Shown: positions 1-9,018, counted from the first letter of the stretch. The stretch: DNA of 64,000 nucleotides from Bacillota bacterium (GCA_023410875.1 JAEYPH010000058.1:1-64000); one strand, 5' to 3'. Translations and numbers: made by a program. Notes: a model not told the origin generated them from the letters alone.

Positions 1-110
1 TGTTACTCACCCGTCCGCCACTAAGGTGTATTGCTACACCCCCGTTCGACTTGCATGGGTCAGGCACGCCGCCAGCGTTCGTCCTGAGCCAGGATCAAAC
101 TCTCATGTTC
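1..110 (-). rRNA. 16S ribosomal RNA, 5' end only
   Basis: The plus strand reads as the reverse complement of a bacterial 16S 5' end. The universal 27F-type site (AGAGTTTGATCCTGGCTCAG) lies at 103-84, and the conserved GACGAACGCTGGCGGCGTGC block follows it. The mature 5' end should be about 7 nt before the 27F site, near 110. The gene continues off the left edge, so only about 110 of ~1,500 nt are present. The fragment shows a Bacillota-like start but cannot fix the genus. Confidence 0.96.
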
Positions 111-269
111 AAATCCAAGCTCCATCCTCTCTGTTTCCAGAGAGTACGTCTCTTTTTTCCAATTAACTCAAAAGAATCGTCTGTCCTTACTTCACTTTCA
201 GTTGTGCACTATTCGGTTTTCAAGAATCGCTTGCCTTTTCGTGAGTCGCCTCACGAGAGCGGCTTAAGT

Positions 270-298
270 ATATTATCAAATCGAGCGGCTGATGTCAA
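270..298 (-). promoter_or_regulatory. rRNA operon promoter, proximal (P2)
   Basis: On the minus strand a perfect -35 TTGACA (298-293) is followed by 17 nt and a -10 TAATAT (275-270). The transcript would start about 155 nt upstream of the mature 16S end. Its leader holds the TTGAAAACCGAATAG motif (about 222-208), of the kind common before Bacillota rRNA genes. Confidence 0.85.
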
Positions 299-383
299 CA
301 CTTTGTTTTCGCTTTTCACCATTTTATGCAAGCCTTTCCTTTGTGGGGATTGCCTGCCGCGCGTCTCGATCGATGCTCGACAT

Positions 384-412
384 ACTTTACACGATATGCG
401 GCGTTCTGACAA
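384..412 (-). promoter_or_regulatory. rRNA operon promoter, distal (P1)
   Basis: A second promoter lies 114 bp upstream of the first: -35 TTGTCA (412-407), 17-nt spacer, -10 TAAAGT (389-384). Tandem promoters of this layout are usual for rRNA operons. The rest of 413-580 holds only the opposite-facing promoter of the VOC genes (TTACAG at 514-519, 18 nt, TATAGT at 538-543). Confidence 0.65.
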
Positions 413-580
413 GTGGGAATGTGAGAGTATTCTGATAAGAATAGGAAACCGATTCCGCCTGCGGCGGTGTTGCACCTTGGCTTGATTGATTTGTCTCTTA
501 GCCGTGATGCCCGTTACAGATGCATGCTCACAGCAAGTATAGTATAAAACACAACAGGACCACAAAAGGAGGCACATCCC

Positions 581-994
581 ATGAACAATCTGTTTTTTGT
601 CAATCTGCCGGTCAGGAACCTGAAAAACACGATGGCATTCTTCTCCGAGCTGGGCTTTACATATGATAAGCGCTTCACCGATGAGGATCACGGCGCGGCC
701 ATGGTGATAAACGACAACACGACCATCATGCTGCTACAGGGTCCTTTCTTCCGAAGCTTCATCAGCAAAGAGATTGCCGACACCGGCACCCATGCCGAGG
801 TTATACTGTCGTTATCCGCCGACTCCCGTGAGGAAGTGGACGCCTTTGTCGAAAAAGCCTTTTCGCTAGGGGCCAAACCTTCACAGCCGCCACTGGAAAT
901 GCCGGGCATGTATACCCGCAGCTTTCAGGATTTGGACGGTCACCTGTGGGAAATAGGCCACATGGTCCTCTCGGAGATGGAACTACCCGGCTAA
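581..994 (+). CDS. VOC-fold (glyoxalase/bleomycin-resistance type) protein, copy 1
   Basis: A 137-residue protein of the vicinal oxygen chelate superfamily, the usual length for a single-domain member. The N-terminal NLPVRNLKNTMAFFSELGF stretch is the first beta-alpha unit, and FQDLDGHLWEIGHM near residues 115-128 is the typical C-terminal VOC motif. The substrate cannot be told; this family includes small-molecule binding proteins, isomerases and resistance proteins. A strong ribosome site (AAAGGAGG, 565-572) sits 8 nt before the ATG. A close paralogue follows 20 nt downstream in the same transcript, so this is a recent tandem duplication. Confidence 0.85.
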   Translation: MNNLFFVNLPVRNLKNTMAFFSELGFTYDKRFTDEDHGAAMVINDNTTIMLLQGPFFRSFISKEIADTGTHAEVILSLSADSREEVDAFVEKAFSLGAKPSQPPLEMPGMYTRSFQDLDGHLWEIGHMVLSEMELPG

Positions 995-1014
995 GCATTA
1001 AGGAGGCATTCCCA

Positions 1015-1431
1015 ATGAACAATCTGTTTTTTGCCAATCTGCCTGTCAAGAACCTGAAAGATACGATGGCATTCTTCTCCGCGCTTGGCTTTACATATGA
1101 CGAGCGCTTCTCTTATGAGGACCACGCAGCGGCCATGGTAATTAACAACAATACGACCGTCATGCTGCTGCCGATCCCTGACTTTCTAACCTTCATCAAC
1201 AAAGAGATTGCCGACACCAGCGCCTATGCTGAGGTTATACTATCATTGATGGTCGACACCCGGGAGGAAGTGGACGCCTTTGTCGAAAAAGCCTTTTCGC
1301 TAGGGGCTAAACCTTCAAAGCCGCCTCTGGAAATGACGGGCATGTATACCCGCACCTTCCAGGATCCGGACGGTCATCTATGGGAAATTGGCTACATGGA
1401 TCTCTCGGCGATGGGACTTTTCGGCAACTGA
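1015..1431 (+). CDS. VOC-fold protein, copy 2
   Basis: A 138-residue paralogue of the preceding gene; by eye about three quarters of the residues match, including MNNLFF at the start and the DGHLWEIG motif near the end. The frame is open upstream, but the ATG at 1015 is the right start: AAGGAGG lies at 1000-1006 and the protein then aligns end to end with copy 1. Differences cluster around residues 51-62 and 67-83, which may line the pocket, suggesting that the two copies bind different ligands. That last point is inference. Confidence 0.85.
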   Translation: MNNLFFANLPVKNLKDTMAFFSALGFTYDERFSYEDHAAAMVINNNTTVMLLPIPDFLTFINKEIADTSAYAEVILSLMVDTREEVDAFVEKAFSLGAKPSKPPLEMTGMYTRTFQDPDGHLWEIGYMDLSAMGLFGN

Positions 1432-1505
1432 TCTCTCCCGAGGCGTCGGCCATTTGCCAACGCGCTCAGCTTGTACAAAAGCCTGTAGGCAAGGAATAGC
1501 ATAAA

Positions 1506-1712
1506 GCCGACCGACGGTTCATCCGGCGGGAGGAAACAGAAAAATAGAAAATGCCGTTTAAAATCCCGCCCACAGGCGAGACTCGTCTCTTGAGAACACA
1601 GTGCGAGTCTGAAAGCAAAGATATCGCCCGACGACGGTTATCGTCGGGCGATAAAATGACAGCAAGAACAAATCCTCCAGATCGCCAAGGCGCCACAGCG
1701 CTGCAGGCGACC
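1506..1712 (+). repeat. Dispersed multi-hairpin element, copy A
   Basis: One of seven copies of a ~205-nt element. Hairpin 1 (1511-1529) is followed by GGGAGGAAAC. A CCGCCCACAGGCGA hairpin follows near 1565-1580. Hairpin 3 is a perfect 13-bp stem closed by a CGGTTA loop (1622-1653). Hairpin 4 (1682-1710) has a CACA loop. It fills most of the 410-bp gap before the TetR gene; the remainder holds no gene that I can see. Confidence 0.8.
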
Positions 1713-1765
1713 ATTTGCCAACGCGCTGTTCTTTGTGTTATTCTCATCATTCGCTAAGATAATGT

Positions 1766-1818
1766 CTGGAATCGCATGATCAAAAAGGTATAATAGAATA
1801 CGCCTGACTGAGTTCAGT
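1766..1818 (+). promoter_or_regulatory. Promoter and palindromic operator of the TetR gene
   Basis: The -10 is TATAAT at 1789-1794; the -35 region (1766-1771) is weak. Just downstream is an inverted repeat, ACTGA-GT-TCAGT, at 1807-1818, between the likely start of transcription and the ribosome site. TetR repressors usually bind such sites next to their own gene, so self-repression is the simplest reading. Confidence 0.6.
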
Positions 1819-1842
1819 GGGCCAACACCCGGAGGATGAAGG

Positions 1843-2484
1843 ATGAGAATCACCAAGGATAAGGAAACCCGCCGCGCGGAGTTCGTAGAGGCGTCGCTGG
1901 CGCTGTTTATGGAAAAAGGCTATGCCGCCACGATGATCAGCGACATCGTTCGCCGCGTGAACGTGGCCCAGGGCACGTTTTACTATTACTTCCCGACCAA
2001 GGAGGACGCGCTGGACGCCGTGCTGGAGCGCATCCTGCAGGAGGCGGTGGACCGCGCCCGGCGGCTGGTGGGCGATGGAGAGCAAACGGCGGTACAGCGG
2101 TTGGAAGCGCTGTTCCGCATGCTGTTCTCGCCCCGGGGCAGCATGGAGGCCAACTCCCCCTACAGCGCTTTCTTGAGCGACCCGGCCGTGCACGCCAAGC
2201 TGGAACAGGTGCGCCTGCGCCTGCTGGGCCCCGTGCTGCGGGAGCTGCTGGATGCCGGCGTGACCAGCGGGCAATTCAAGGCCCTGCGGTTCCCACCGGA
2301 GCTCTCGGAAATCGCTCTGCTGGGCGTTACAGGCTTCATGGCCGGGCGGCGGCAGTGGATGCGTGAGAGCCCCATGGCAGCCGACGCCACGCTGGAGGCG
2401 CTGGCCGAATTCATGGAACGGCTGCTGGGCCTGGCCGAAGGCAGCTTGGACTTCAAAGACAAGGTCATCCGCAGGCATCTATAA
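1843..2484 (+). CDS. TetR/AcrR-family transcriptional regulator
   Basis: A 213-residue repressor-type protein. The N-terminal helix-turn-helix covers roughly residues 12-58, with the family pattern ALFMEKGYAATMISDIVRR followed by GTFYYYFPTKEDAL. The C-terminal ligand domain is not recognisable by name. The ATG is preceded by GGAGG at 1831-1835. A palindrome at 1807-1818 in its own leader suggests autoregulation. No efflux pump or enzyme follows in the same direction: the next gene converges on it with only 4 bp between the two stops, so its target is unknown. Confidence 0.9.
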   Translation: MRITKDKETRRAEFVEASLALFMEKGYAATMISDIVRRVNVAQGTFYYYFPTKEDALDAVLERILQEAVDRARRLVGDGEQTAVQRLEALFRMLFSPRGSMEANSPYSAFLSDPAVHAKLEQVRLRLLGPVLRELLDAGVTSGQFKALRFPPELSEIALLGVTGFMAGRRQWMRESPMAADATLEALAEFMERLLGLAEGSLDFKDKVIRRHL

Positions 2485-2488
2485 TCGG

Positions 2489-3148
2489 TTATTGACCGCT
2501 CGAGGGAGTGTACCGCACGGGGAACACATATTGACGGCTTTCATAGGCGCTGTAATCCACACCGGGATACGGTTGCGCGGCAGTCCACGTGACCACCAGG
2601 TTCACAAGGAACACGCCTTCTTCCTTTGGCAAAAGTGCTACGCCGTCCACGCCCTTCAGATCGGGATCGTCACTGACCCTTTGAAATGTCTCGCAATCGT
2701 ATAACATAAAAGAAAACTCAGCCAGCGGAGCGCCGTCTGCCAACACATGCAGCTCCCCGTTATGGAGCAGAGGTTCCTGCTTTTCGGCTATGGTTTTGGC
2801 TTTCTTTAGCTCCGTGTCGTATAGCATAGCGCCATCGCCAGGCAACCAACCTTCGCAATCGGCGCATACCCCTATGCCATCGGAAGACAGAACCATCTCA
2901 TGAATGGTTTGGCTCGCCGGCCCAACGGTGACGCCCAACGCTTCCACCGTGACATCTTGCGGATGGGGATGAAAGATCGCATCACTGATGGAAGGTGGTG
3001 TATTAAGAACAGCTGCCATGGTCCCACCAGTTGGCGTGGCCGGCGTGGCGGCAGCGGTCTCATTCAGCTCTGCGGACGGAATGTCCGCAGAACAACCAGT
3101 GAACAAAATGCAAAGGATCATCAAGCAGACCGTGCAACCGCTTTTCAT
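2489..3148 (-). CDS. Putative lipoprotein of unknown function
   Basis: A 219-residue secreted protein. Residues 1-19 form a short hydrophobic signal ending in the lipobox FTGC, so Cys19 should be lipidated and the protein anchored outside the cell membrane. A Thr/Pro/Ala-rich linker follows (about 30-42). I recognise no domain in the rest; it has two close cysteines, CADC, near residue 96. It lies 24 bp downstream of another lipoprotein gene on the same strand and is probably co-transcribed with it. Confidence 0.7.
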   Translation of the reverse strand: MKSGCTVCLMILCILFTGCSADIPSAELNETAAATPATPTGGTMAAVLNTPPSISDAIFHPHPQDVTVEALGVTVGPASQTIHEMVLSSDGIGVCADCEGWLPGDGAMLYDTELKKAKTIAEKQEPLLHNGELHVLADGAPLAEFSFMLYDCETFQRVSDDPDLKGVDGVALLPKEEGVFLVNLVVTWTAAQPYPGVDYSAYESRQYVFPVRYTPSSGQ

Positions 3149-3172
3149 GGCTCTTCACGTCCTTTATGCCGA

Positions 3173-4123
3173 TCACTTCTTCTTGTCCTTCTTCTTCTCC
3201 GGCGGCGAGGGCACGACGTTGAACGTCACCGTCTGGCCGTCGGATGTGGCGATGACGGTGCCCGCCTGGCCGGTGCGGTATACATCGGCGCCCACGTCCG
3301 CCAGCCGCTGCAACACCTTCTTGGCCGCGCCATCTTCCGCGGCGTCGCTGATGACGGCGGCTTTGGGTCTCACGGCGTTCAGAAAGGCCGTGGAGCTGGC
3401 GTCGTTCTGACCGTGGTGCCCGACTTTTAACACCGTAGAGGAAAGCTCATAGCCACGGGTCAGCATCTCCGTTTCCGACTGCTCCATGGCGTCGCCGGTG
3501 AACAGGAAAGACGTCTCGCCGAACACCATGCGCAGCACCACGGAGAAGTTGTCTGGGGTTTCATAATCATCCCGATTGGGCGCCAGCACCGTGACCTGAG
3601 CCTGCCCCAACTGGAAGGTGCTGCCGGGCTGGGGCTTGGTGATCTCCAGACCTTTGTCGTTCACGGCCTTTATGAGCCGCTGATAATCCTTGTCAGAATC
3701 GTCCATGATGGGCATCATGAAGGATGATGTTTTAAATAGCCGCAGAATCTGCTCCACGCCGCCCACATGGTCGGAATCCGAGTGGGTCACGACGGTCCAG
3801 TCCAGACCATGCACGCCGGCCTCGTTCAGATAGCGGGCGATGTCCAGGCCCTGGTCCTCTGTGCCGCCGTCGATGAGCATGGCGGCGTCGCCCTGCTGCA
3901 CCAGTATGCTGTCTGCCTTGCCCACAGCAAAGAAGCGCACGATGAGCTTTTCCGGGTCTGCCGGAGGGCCGGTGATGCTGTCGCCGCCGGGAGGCACGGA
4001 TTGGGCTGCGCTCTGCCCGCCGAGCGGCGGGCTGGCCGTGGGCTGCCCACCGGAGCGTGCGCAGGCGGTCAGCACCAAAAGAATGCCAAGAAGCAGAACC
4101 CCTGTTTTGATCTTGAACGTCAT
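3173..4123 (-). CDS. ComEC/Rec2-like metallo-beta-lactamase-fold lipoprotein
   Basis: A 316-residue exported hydrolase-like protein. A signal peptide ends in the lipobox LTAC (Cys21), then comes a Pro/Gly-rich linker to about residue 57. The metal-binding motif HSDSDH is at 114-119, and VGHHGQND further on is typical of the soluble domain of ComEC-type competence proteins. It lacks the ComEC membrane channel, so it resembles the stand-alone surface MBL proteins of Clostridia rather than the DNA channel itself. The substrate is unknown; nucleic acid or phosphodiesters are possible. A short second lipoprotein gene follows. Confidence 0.82.
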   Translation of the reverse strand: MTFKIKTGVLLLGILLVLTACARSGGQPTASPPLGGQSAAQSVPPGGDSITGPPADPEKLIVRFFAVGKADSILVQQGDAAMLIDGGTEDQGLDIARYLNEAGVHGLDWTVVTHSDSDHVGGVEQILRLFKTSSFMMPIMDDSDKDYQRLIKAVNDKGLEITKPQPGSTFQLGQAQVTVLAPNRDDYETPDNFSVVLRMVFGETSFLFTGDAMEQSETEMLTRGYELSSTVLKVGHHGQNDASSTAFLNAVRPKAAVISDAAEDGAAKKVLQRLADVGADVYRTGQAGTVIATSDGQTVTFNVVPSPPEKKKDKKK

Positions 4124-4207
4124 CGCTGCCTCCTTCGCTCTTTGGATGGGATTATTGTGACCAAGGTTCCCGGAAATGTCAAATCACATCATCACAAAAG
4201 GGATAGG

Positions 4208-4247
4208 AATGAACATCCCCCCGACCAGCGGCGGGAGGATGTTCATT
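4208..4247 (-). terminator. Probable terminator after argH
   Basis: An inverted repeat with arms AATGAACATCC and GGATGTTCATT encloses a GC-rich loop, 31 bp past the argH stop. The downstream minus-strand sequence is only modestly T-rich, so termination may be partial. It also separates argGH from the lipoprotein genes. Confidence 0.55.
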
Positions 4248-4277
4248 TGCTTGTGCATCAGAACTACATACAGGGTG

Positions 4278-5651
4278 CTACCATTTTGTCATATTGGCTC
4301 TGTTCTTTTCGATCTGCGCGCGCACGGTGGCTTCGGCGGGGCCGCCGGTCAGGGACCGGCGGTTTACGCAGGCGTCCAGCGACAGCGCGGCGTAGAAGTC
4401 CTCACCGATCAGCGGCGAATAGCCTTGGAGTTCTTCCATGGTCAGGTCGGTCAGGCCTATGCCGCGTTTGAGACAGGTCAGCACCATGTGGCCGATGATC
4501 TCGTGGGCCTCGCGGAAGGGGATGCCCCGGCCCACCAGATAATCGGCGGCATCGGTGGCGTTGGTGAAGCCGCCGGCCGCCGAGCGGGCCATCACCGCGG
4601 GGTGGAACGTCGTCGTGCGCAGCATGGCCGTCAGGATATCCAGACAGGCCTCCAACGTGTCGCAGGCGTCAAAGAGCGCCTCCTTGTCCTCCTGCATGTC
4701 CTTGTTGTAGGCCAGCGGCAGGCCCTTCATCACCGTCAGCAGGCCCATGAGGCCTCCATAGACACGGCCGGTCTTGCCGCGCACCAGTTCGGCCACGTCG
4801 GGGTTCTTCTTCTGGGGCATGATGGAGCTGCCGGTGGAGAAGCCGTCGTCCAGCGTCAGGAAGCGGTATTCGTCGCTGGCCCACAGGATCACTTCCTCAC
4901 ACAGGCGGCTTAGGTGCATCATGGCCACCGACGCTGCGTACAGGTAGTCCAGAATAAAGTCGCGGTCGCTGACGGCGTCCATGGCGTTGGTCGTCACGGC
5001 CGAGAAGCCCAGCTCCGCCGCCACGGATTCCCGGTCCAGCGGATAGGTCGTGCCGGCCAGGGCGCCGGAACCCAGCGGCAGCGCGTCGGCGCGGCGGGCG
5101 CCGTCGGCGAAGCGGCTGGTGTCGCGGCGCAGCATCTCCCAATAGGCGCACAGGTGGAAGCCCAGCGTCACCGGCTGGGCCTTCTGCAGGTGTGTGAAGC
5201 CCGGCATGATCGTGCCGGCGTGATCCTGGGCGATGTCCAGCAGCACGGCGCCCAACACGCGCAGCTTCTCCACTGCTCGCGCCGAAGCGTCGCGCACGAA
5301 CAGGCGGCTGTCCAGCGCCACCTGGTCGTTGCGGCTGCGCCCGGTGTGCAGGCGTTTGCCAGCCTCACCGATGCGCTCGGTCAGCAGCGCCTCCACGAAC
5401 ATGTGGATGTCCTCGCCTTCGGAGAAAGCCACCCGGCCTGCCTCCAGGTCTTCGGCGATGCCCTGCAGCCCGGCCACGATGGCCTGCACGTCTTCGCCGC
5501 TCAGGATGCCCTGGCGGCCCAGCATGCGGGCGTGGGCGATGGAGCCTGCGATGTCCTGGCGCCACAGCCGGCAGTCGAAGGGGAGCGACGAGTGGAAGCT
5601 GTCCACCGCGCCGTCGGTGCCGCCCTCAAAGCGGCCGCTCCACAGTTTCAT
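4278..5651 (-). CDS. argH: Argininosuccinate lyase
   Basis: A 457-residue cytoplasmic enzyme that splits argininosuccinate into arginine and fumarate, the last step of arginine synthesis. It starts MKLWSGRFEGG, as the family does, and carries the fumarase/aspartase superfamily signature GSSIMPQKKNPD on the flexible catalytic loop. The HTGRSRNDQVALD motif in the N-terminal third also fits. Full length. The ATG lies 4 nt beyond the argG stop, and its ribosome site (AAAGGA) is inside the end of argG, so the two are translated from one message. Confidence 0.97.
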   Translation of the reverse strand: MKLWSGRFEGGTDGAVDSFHSSLPFDCRLWRQDIAGSIAHARMLGRQGILSGEDVQAIVAGLQGIAEDLEAGRVAFSEGEDIHMFVEALLTERIGEAGKRLHTGRSRNDQVALDSRLFVRDASARAVEKLRVLGAVLLDIAQDHAGTIMPGFTHLQKAQPVTLGFHLCAYWEMLRRDTSRFADGARRADALPLGSGALAGTTYPLDRESVAAELGFSAVTTNAMDAVSDRDFILDYLYAASVAMMHLSRLCEEVILWASDEYRFLTLDDGFSTGSSIMPQKKNPDVAELVRGKTGRVYGGLMGLLTVMKGLPLAYNKDMQEDKEALFDACDTLEACLDILTAMLRTTTFHPAVMARSAAGGFTNATDAADYLVGRGIPFREAHEIIGHMVLTCLKRGIGLTDLTMEELQGYSPLIGEDFYAALSLDACVNRRSLTGGPAEATVRAQIEKNRANMTKW

Positions 5652-5655
5652 TCAA

Positions 5656-6870
5656 TCAGTCCTTTTTCTTAAGGCTTTCCAGCATCAGCGCGCGCACCGT
5701 CAGCGGCAGGCCGAACAGGTTGATGAAGCCCTCAGAGTCCTTCTGGTTGTACACGGCGTCCTCGCCGAAGGTCGCGAACTCCTCGTTGTACAGCGAATAG
5801 GGAGACTTGACGCCGGCGGGCGTGCAGTTGCCCTTGTAGAGCTTCAGGCGCGAGGCGCCGGTCACCATCTTCTGGGTGCTGTCCACAAAGGCGCTCAGGC
5901 TCTCACGCAGCGGCGTGAACCACTGGCCGTAATAGACGAGCTCGGCGAACTTGCTGGCCACCAGTTCCTTGTAGTGGGCGGTGTCGCGGTCCAGCGTGAT
6001 GCTCTCCAGCTCCTTGTGGGCGGCGTAGAGGATGGCGCCGCCGGGATTCTCATAGACGCCGCGGCTCTTCATGCCCACCAGGCGGTTCTCCACCATGTCG
6101 GTTACGCCCACGCCGTGTTTGGCGCCGATCTCATTGAGGGCAGTCAGCAGCTCGATGGGGGCCAGCGCTTTGCCGTTCACGCTGACCGGGATGCCCTGCT
6201 CGAAGCCGACTTCCACATATTCCGGCGCGTCCGGCGCGTCCTCGGGGTTGGTGCAGATCATCAGCAGCGACTTCTTAGGCTCATTCCACGGGTCCTCCAG
6301 GTCCGCGCCCTCGTGGCTCAAATGCCACAGGTTGCGGTCCATGCTGTAGGGCCGGGCCTTGGTCACCGGCACGTCGATGCCGCGGGCTACGGCGTAATCG
6401 ATCTCCTCCTCGCGGGACTTCAGGTCCCACAGCCGCCAGGGGGCGATGATCTTCAGATGGGGTGCCAGCGCCTTGACGGTCAGCTCAAAGCGCACCTGGT
6501 CGTTGCCCTTACCGGTGCACCCGTGGCAGATGGCCGAAGCACCCTCCTTCAGGGCGATCTCCACCAGGCGCTTGGCGATGATCGGCCGGGCAAAGCTGGT
6601 GCCCAGCAGATACTTGCCCTCATAAACCGCGCCAGCCTTCAGCGTTGGGAAGATGAAGTCGCGAACGAACTCATCCTTTAAATCCTCGATATAGATCTTG
6701 CTGGCGCCGGTCTTTATGGCCTTTTCGTTTAAGGGCTCCAGCTCTTCACCTTGGCCCACGTCGCCGGCCATGGCGATGACCTCGCAATCATAATGCTCCT
6801 TGAGCCAAGGAATGATGATGGACGTATCCAGCCCGCCGGAGTAGGCGAGCACTACCTTGAGTTTGCTCAT
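5656..6870 (-). CDS. argG: Argininosuccinate synthase
   Basis: A 404-residue enzyme joining citrulline and aspartate with ATP. The N-terminal [17 protein letters not shown] contains the SGGLDTS nucleotide loop of the PP-loop family. The frame is open 33 codons further up, but the ATG at 6870 is supported by GGAGG 8 nt before it and by the family start. It leads the argG-argH operon. Its promoter (6899-6927) is overlapped by an ArgR-like palindrome, so repression by arginine is likely. Confidence 0.97.
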   Translation of the reverse strand: MSKLKVVLAYSGGLDTSIIIPWLKEHYDCEVIAMAGDVGQGEELEPLNEKAIKTGASKIYIEDLKDEFVRDFIFPTLKAGAVYEGKYLLGTSFARPIIAKRLVEIALKEGASAICHGCTGKGNDQVRFELTVKALAPHLKIIAPWRLWDLKSREEEIDYAVARGIDVPVTKARPYSMDRNLWHLSHEGADLEDPWNEPKKSLLMICTNPEDAPDAPEYVEVGFEQGIPVSVNGKALAPIELLTALNEIGAKHGVGVTDMVENRLVGMKSRGVYENPGGAILYAAHKELESITLDRDTAHYKELVASKFAELVYYGQWFTPLRESLSAFVDSTQKMVTGASRLKLYKGNCTPAGVKSPYSLYNEEFATFGEDAVYNQKDSEGFINLFGLPLTVRALMLESLKKKD

Positions 6871-6892
6871 TGGGGTCGCCTCCGCTTCGTTT

Positions 6893-6927
6893 TGCATAAT
6901 TATACATCCAAAAGAATGATCTTGCAA
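6893..6927 (-). promoter_or_regulatory. argGH promoter with ArgR-like operator
   Basis: The -35 TTGCAA (6927-6922), 17-nt spacer and -10 TATAAT (6904-6899) form a good promoter. The near-perfect palindrome TGTATAATTATGCA (6906-6893) lies over the -10. Its AT-rich core and length resemble ARG boxes bound by ArgR/AhrC. A 13-bp core is shared with the promoter of the ABC transporter at 15.4-17.7 kb. Confidence 0.7.
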
Positions 6928-7066
6928 TGCCCTGCGGGCAAAACTGCCGGTCCAACCACCGATCTCCACAGATTCCTTCGTACATATAACCGTTTACTTT
7001 GTCCCGGTTTCGCGCTACTATGAATGCATTCATCATCGTATCTTCATGAAAGGGGACGAACTCTGC

Positions 7067-8221
7067 GTGCTGGATGTAAAGGAGCTGACAAGGACTCGGG
7101 CAAACATCAACCGCTTCATTCGCTTCGCGTGGAATATCTACAAGGACGACCCCAACTTCGTGCCCCCGTTGATCGCCGACATGCGCAAAAGCCTGATGGG
7201 CATCCACAACGCGCTGTTCGACAACGGCGAGCAGGCCTTCCTGATGGCCTATGACGACGGCCGGCCCGTGGCGCGGCTGCTGGTGGGCACCAACGAACAG
7301 CTCAACGCCGCCCGCGGCTTTCAGCAGGGCTACCTGAGCCTGTTCGAGTGCGTGAACGATCAGCAGACCGCCAACGCCATACTGGACCACGCCTGCGACT
7401 GGCTGCGGGCCCGCGGCATCCACAAGATCGTAGGGCCGGAGAACTACACCTACGACGACTTTGGTAAGGGCCTGCTATACCAGGGCTTCGATGGCCCGCC
7501 GGTGCTCTTCAACCCCTACAACCCCGAATACTACATCTCTCTGTTCGAGAATTACGGCTTCGTGAAGCAATATGACCATCTGGCTTTCTACATCAAGGTG
7601 GGGGATTTCGACCCCGGGCGCTACAGCGCTATCTCCGCCTGGGCTCAGAAGAAGTTCGGCTTCACCGTGGAGCGCCTGGACCTGGATCACCATTTCGAGC
7701 GGGAGGTGCAGGACATCACCTATGTGTTGTCCACCGCCATGCCCGACCTGCTGGACCAACTGGCCCCGCCCACCGTGGAGGATGTGCGCGCCGAGGGCAA
7801 GATGCTGCGGGACATGGCCGACCAGGAACTGATCTATCTGGCCCGCGTGGGCCAGCGCGCCATCGGCTTCCTGCTGGCCATGCCCGATTACAACCCCATC
7901 ATCGCCCGCATGAATGGCCACATGCTCAGCCCCGCGCTGCTGCAATTCCTCAAGGAGCGCCGCCGCGCCCGCGGCAAAAAGGCCGGCGGCAAGGTGCTCG
8001 AGGGCCTGCGGGTGCTCGTGATGTTCGTAATCCCCGAATACCAGAACAAGGCCGTGACCGGCGCCATGCTGCTGCAGCTGTACCTCGCCGCCAAACACAA
8101 GGGCTATCGCTGGGGCGAAGTGTCCACGATCGACGAGCGCAACATACAGTCGCTGAACTCCGTGGAGAAATCCGGCGCGCGGCTGTACCGCACCTATCGT
8201 ACTTACGAGAAGCAGTTCTAG
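7067..8221 (+). CDS. GNAT-like acyltransferase-related protein of unknown substrate
   Basis: A 384-residue protein of a widespread family of large, uncharacterised GNAT-fold proteins. The opening VKELTRTRANINRFIRFAWNIYKDDPNFVPPL is the family hallmark. The C-terminal half has the acyltransferase-like fold (for example VIPEYQNKAVTGAMLLQLYLAAKHKGY). I chose the GTG at 7067, which follows AAAGGGG (7049-7055) and matches where relatives begin; an ATG at 7046 has no ribosome site. It is transcribed divergently from argG. The function of the family is not established. Confidence 0.72.
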   Translation: MLDVKELTRTRANINRFIRFAWNIYKDDPNFVPPLIADMRKSLMGIHNALFDNGEQAFLMAYDDGRPVARLLVGTNEQLNAARGFQQGYLSLFECVNDQQTANAILDHACDWLRARGIHKIVGPENYTYDDFGKGLLYQGFDGPPVLFNPYNPEYYISLFENYGFVKQYDHLAFYIKVGDFDPGRYSAISAWAQKKFGFTVERLDLDHHFEREVQDITYVLSTAMPDLLDQLAPPTVEDVRAEGKMLRDMADQELIYLARVGQRAIGFLLAMPDYNPIIARMNGHMLSPALLQFLKERRRARGKKAGGKVLEGLRVLVMFVIPEYQNKAVTGAMLLQLYLAAKHKGYRWGEVSTIDERNIQSLNSVEKSGARLYRTYRTYEKQF

Positions 8222-8293
8222 AAATCGCCATCATTGTCTCTTACCACTCCGCATCAAGAGGGCGCTATTGAAACTCACCTGTGATAATGTGCA

Positions 8294-8334
8294 AGAACGG
8301 CGCTTCCGGGCAATCTGGAAGCGCCGTTCTTTTG
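8294..8334 (+). terminator. Bidirectional intrinsic terminator
   Basis: A perfect 14-bp stem (AGAACGGCGCTTCC pairing with its complement) is followed by TTTT on the plus strand. It sits between two converging genes and can serve both. Confidence 0.85.
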
Positions 8335-8341
8335 GCAAAGG

Positions 8342-8986
8342 TCAAATCAGCCCAAAATGTTTTTCAACCTGCAGCAGCCTATTCTCAATGGTGCTTGTCT
8401 CGTCGCGCAAAAGATAGAAAACATCGCTTTGATAAAGCTCCTTCAAAAACATCTCGGTACCGTATCTCAGCATTTTGCTGACATTGCAAAGGGCTTTCTC
8501 TGGCTCAGGAAGCGCCATAATGCAGTCATAAAAGTCCTTATGATCCGGACGATGATAGTAGTCTTTGACAACCAGGTCAGGTTCGGCAACCAAAAAAACG
8601 ATGCGCTCACGCTCCGTAATCGACAGGGCTGTTTGGACAGGCATATGCATGTCCGCCACAACCCTTTGATGTTCAGCCAGCTTGATCAGCTCTATCAGTG
8701 CCACGGGAAGTTGCTCTTCGGCAACGTCCTGAAGCCATTGATGATATTGCTGATGGGGTCGGTTGAAATAGACTTCCCAGCTTGAGAACTGGCTACATTG
8801 GGCGGGTTGGTTCTGCCTGTCGGCAATGAGTTTGCTGATTGCATAGGTCGCATTTTCTTCATACAACAAGAGGCCATGCTTTTGAGCCAATGCTTTTGAC
8901 AGTGTCGTTTTCCCGCCACAGGCTGTTCCGCAGAGAAAGTACACGTTCCGAAGATAGTACCTCAGTATGTTGTTGGCTATTTTCAT
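8342..8986 (-). CDS. P-loop NTPase, kinase-like, behind an attenuator leader
   Basis: A 214-residue soluble protein with a Walker A loop, GTACGGKTT, at residues 20-28, inside a phosphotransferase-like start (YFLCGTACGGKTTLSKALA). Size and layout suggest a small-molecule kinase or an AAA-type ATPase, but I cannot name a substrate. The ribosome site AAGGAG (8998-8993) is 6 nt from the ATG. The base composition is visibly lower in GC than its neighbours, which hints at transfer. Upstream are a 12-codon leader ORF and a terminator hairpin, the arrangement often seen before drug-inducible resistance genes. Confidence 0.7.
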   Translation of the reverse strand: MKIANNILRYYLRNVYFLCGTACGGKTTLSKALAQKHGLLLYEENATYAISKLIADRQNQPAQCSQFSSWEVYFNRPHQQYHQWLQDVAEEQLPVALIELIKLAEHQRVVADMHMPVQTALSITERERIVFLVAEPDLVVKDYYHRPDHKDFYDCIMALPEPEKALCNVSKMLRYGTEMFLKELYQSDVFYLLRDETSTIENRLLQVEKHFGLI

Positions 8987-9002
8987 GATAGTCTCCTTAT
9001 AA

Positions 9003-9015
9003 CTACAATTTGTAG
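9003..9015 (-). promoter_or_regulatory. Palindrome next to the ribosome site of the NTPase gene
   Basis: CTACAATTTGTAG is a 6+1+6 perfect palindrome 4 bases upstream of the Shine-Dalgarno sequence. It could be an operator (TACA/TGTA half-sites resemble those of the BlaI family) or an RNA hairpin affecting translation. No BlaI-like gene is nearby. Confidence 0.4.
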
Positions 9016-9018
9016 CTC

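Noticed and set aside
5233..6681. A 482-codon open frame on the plus strand across argG and argH
   Set aside because: It is antisense to two certain genes, has low-complexity His/Gln/Ala/Gly-rich composition and no family resemblance. Long antisense frames are expected in GC-rich genes.
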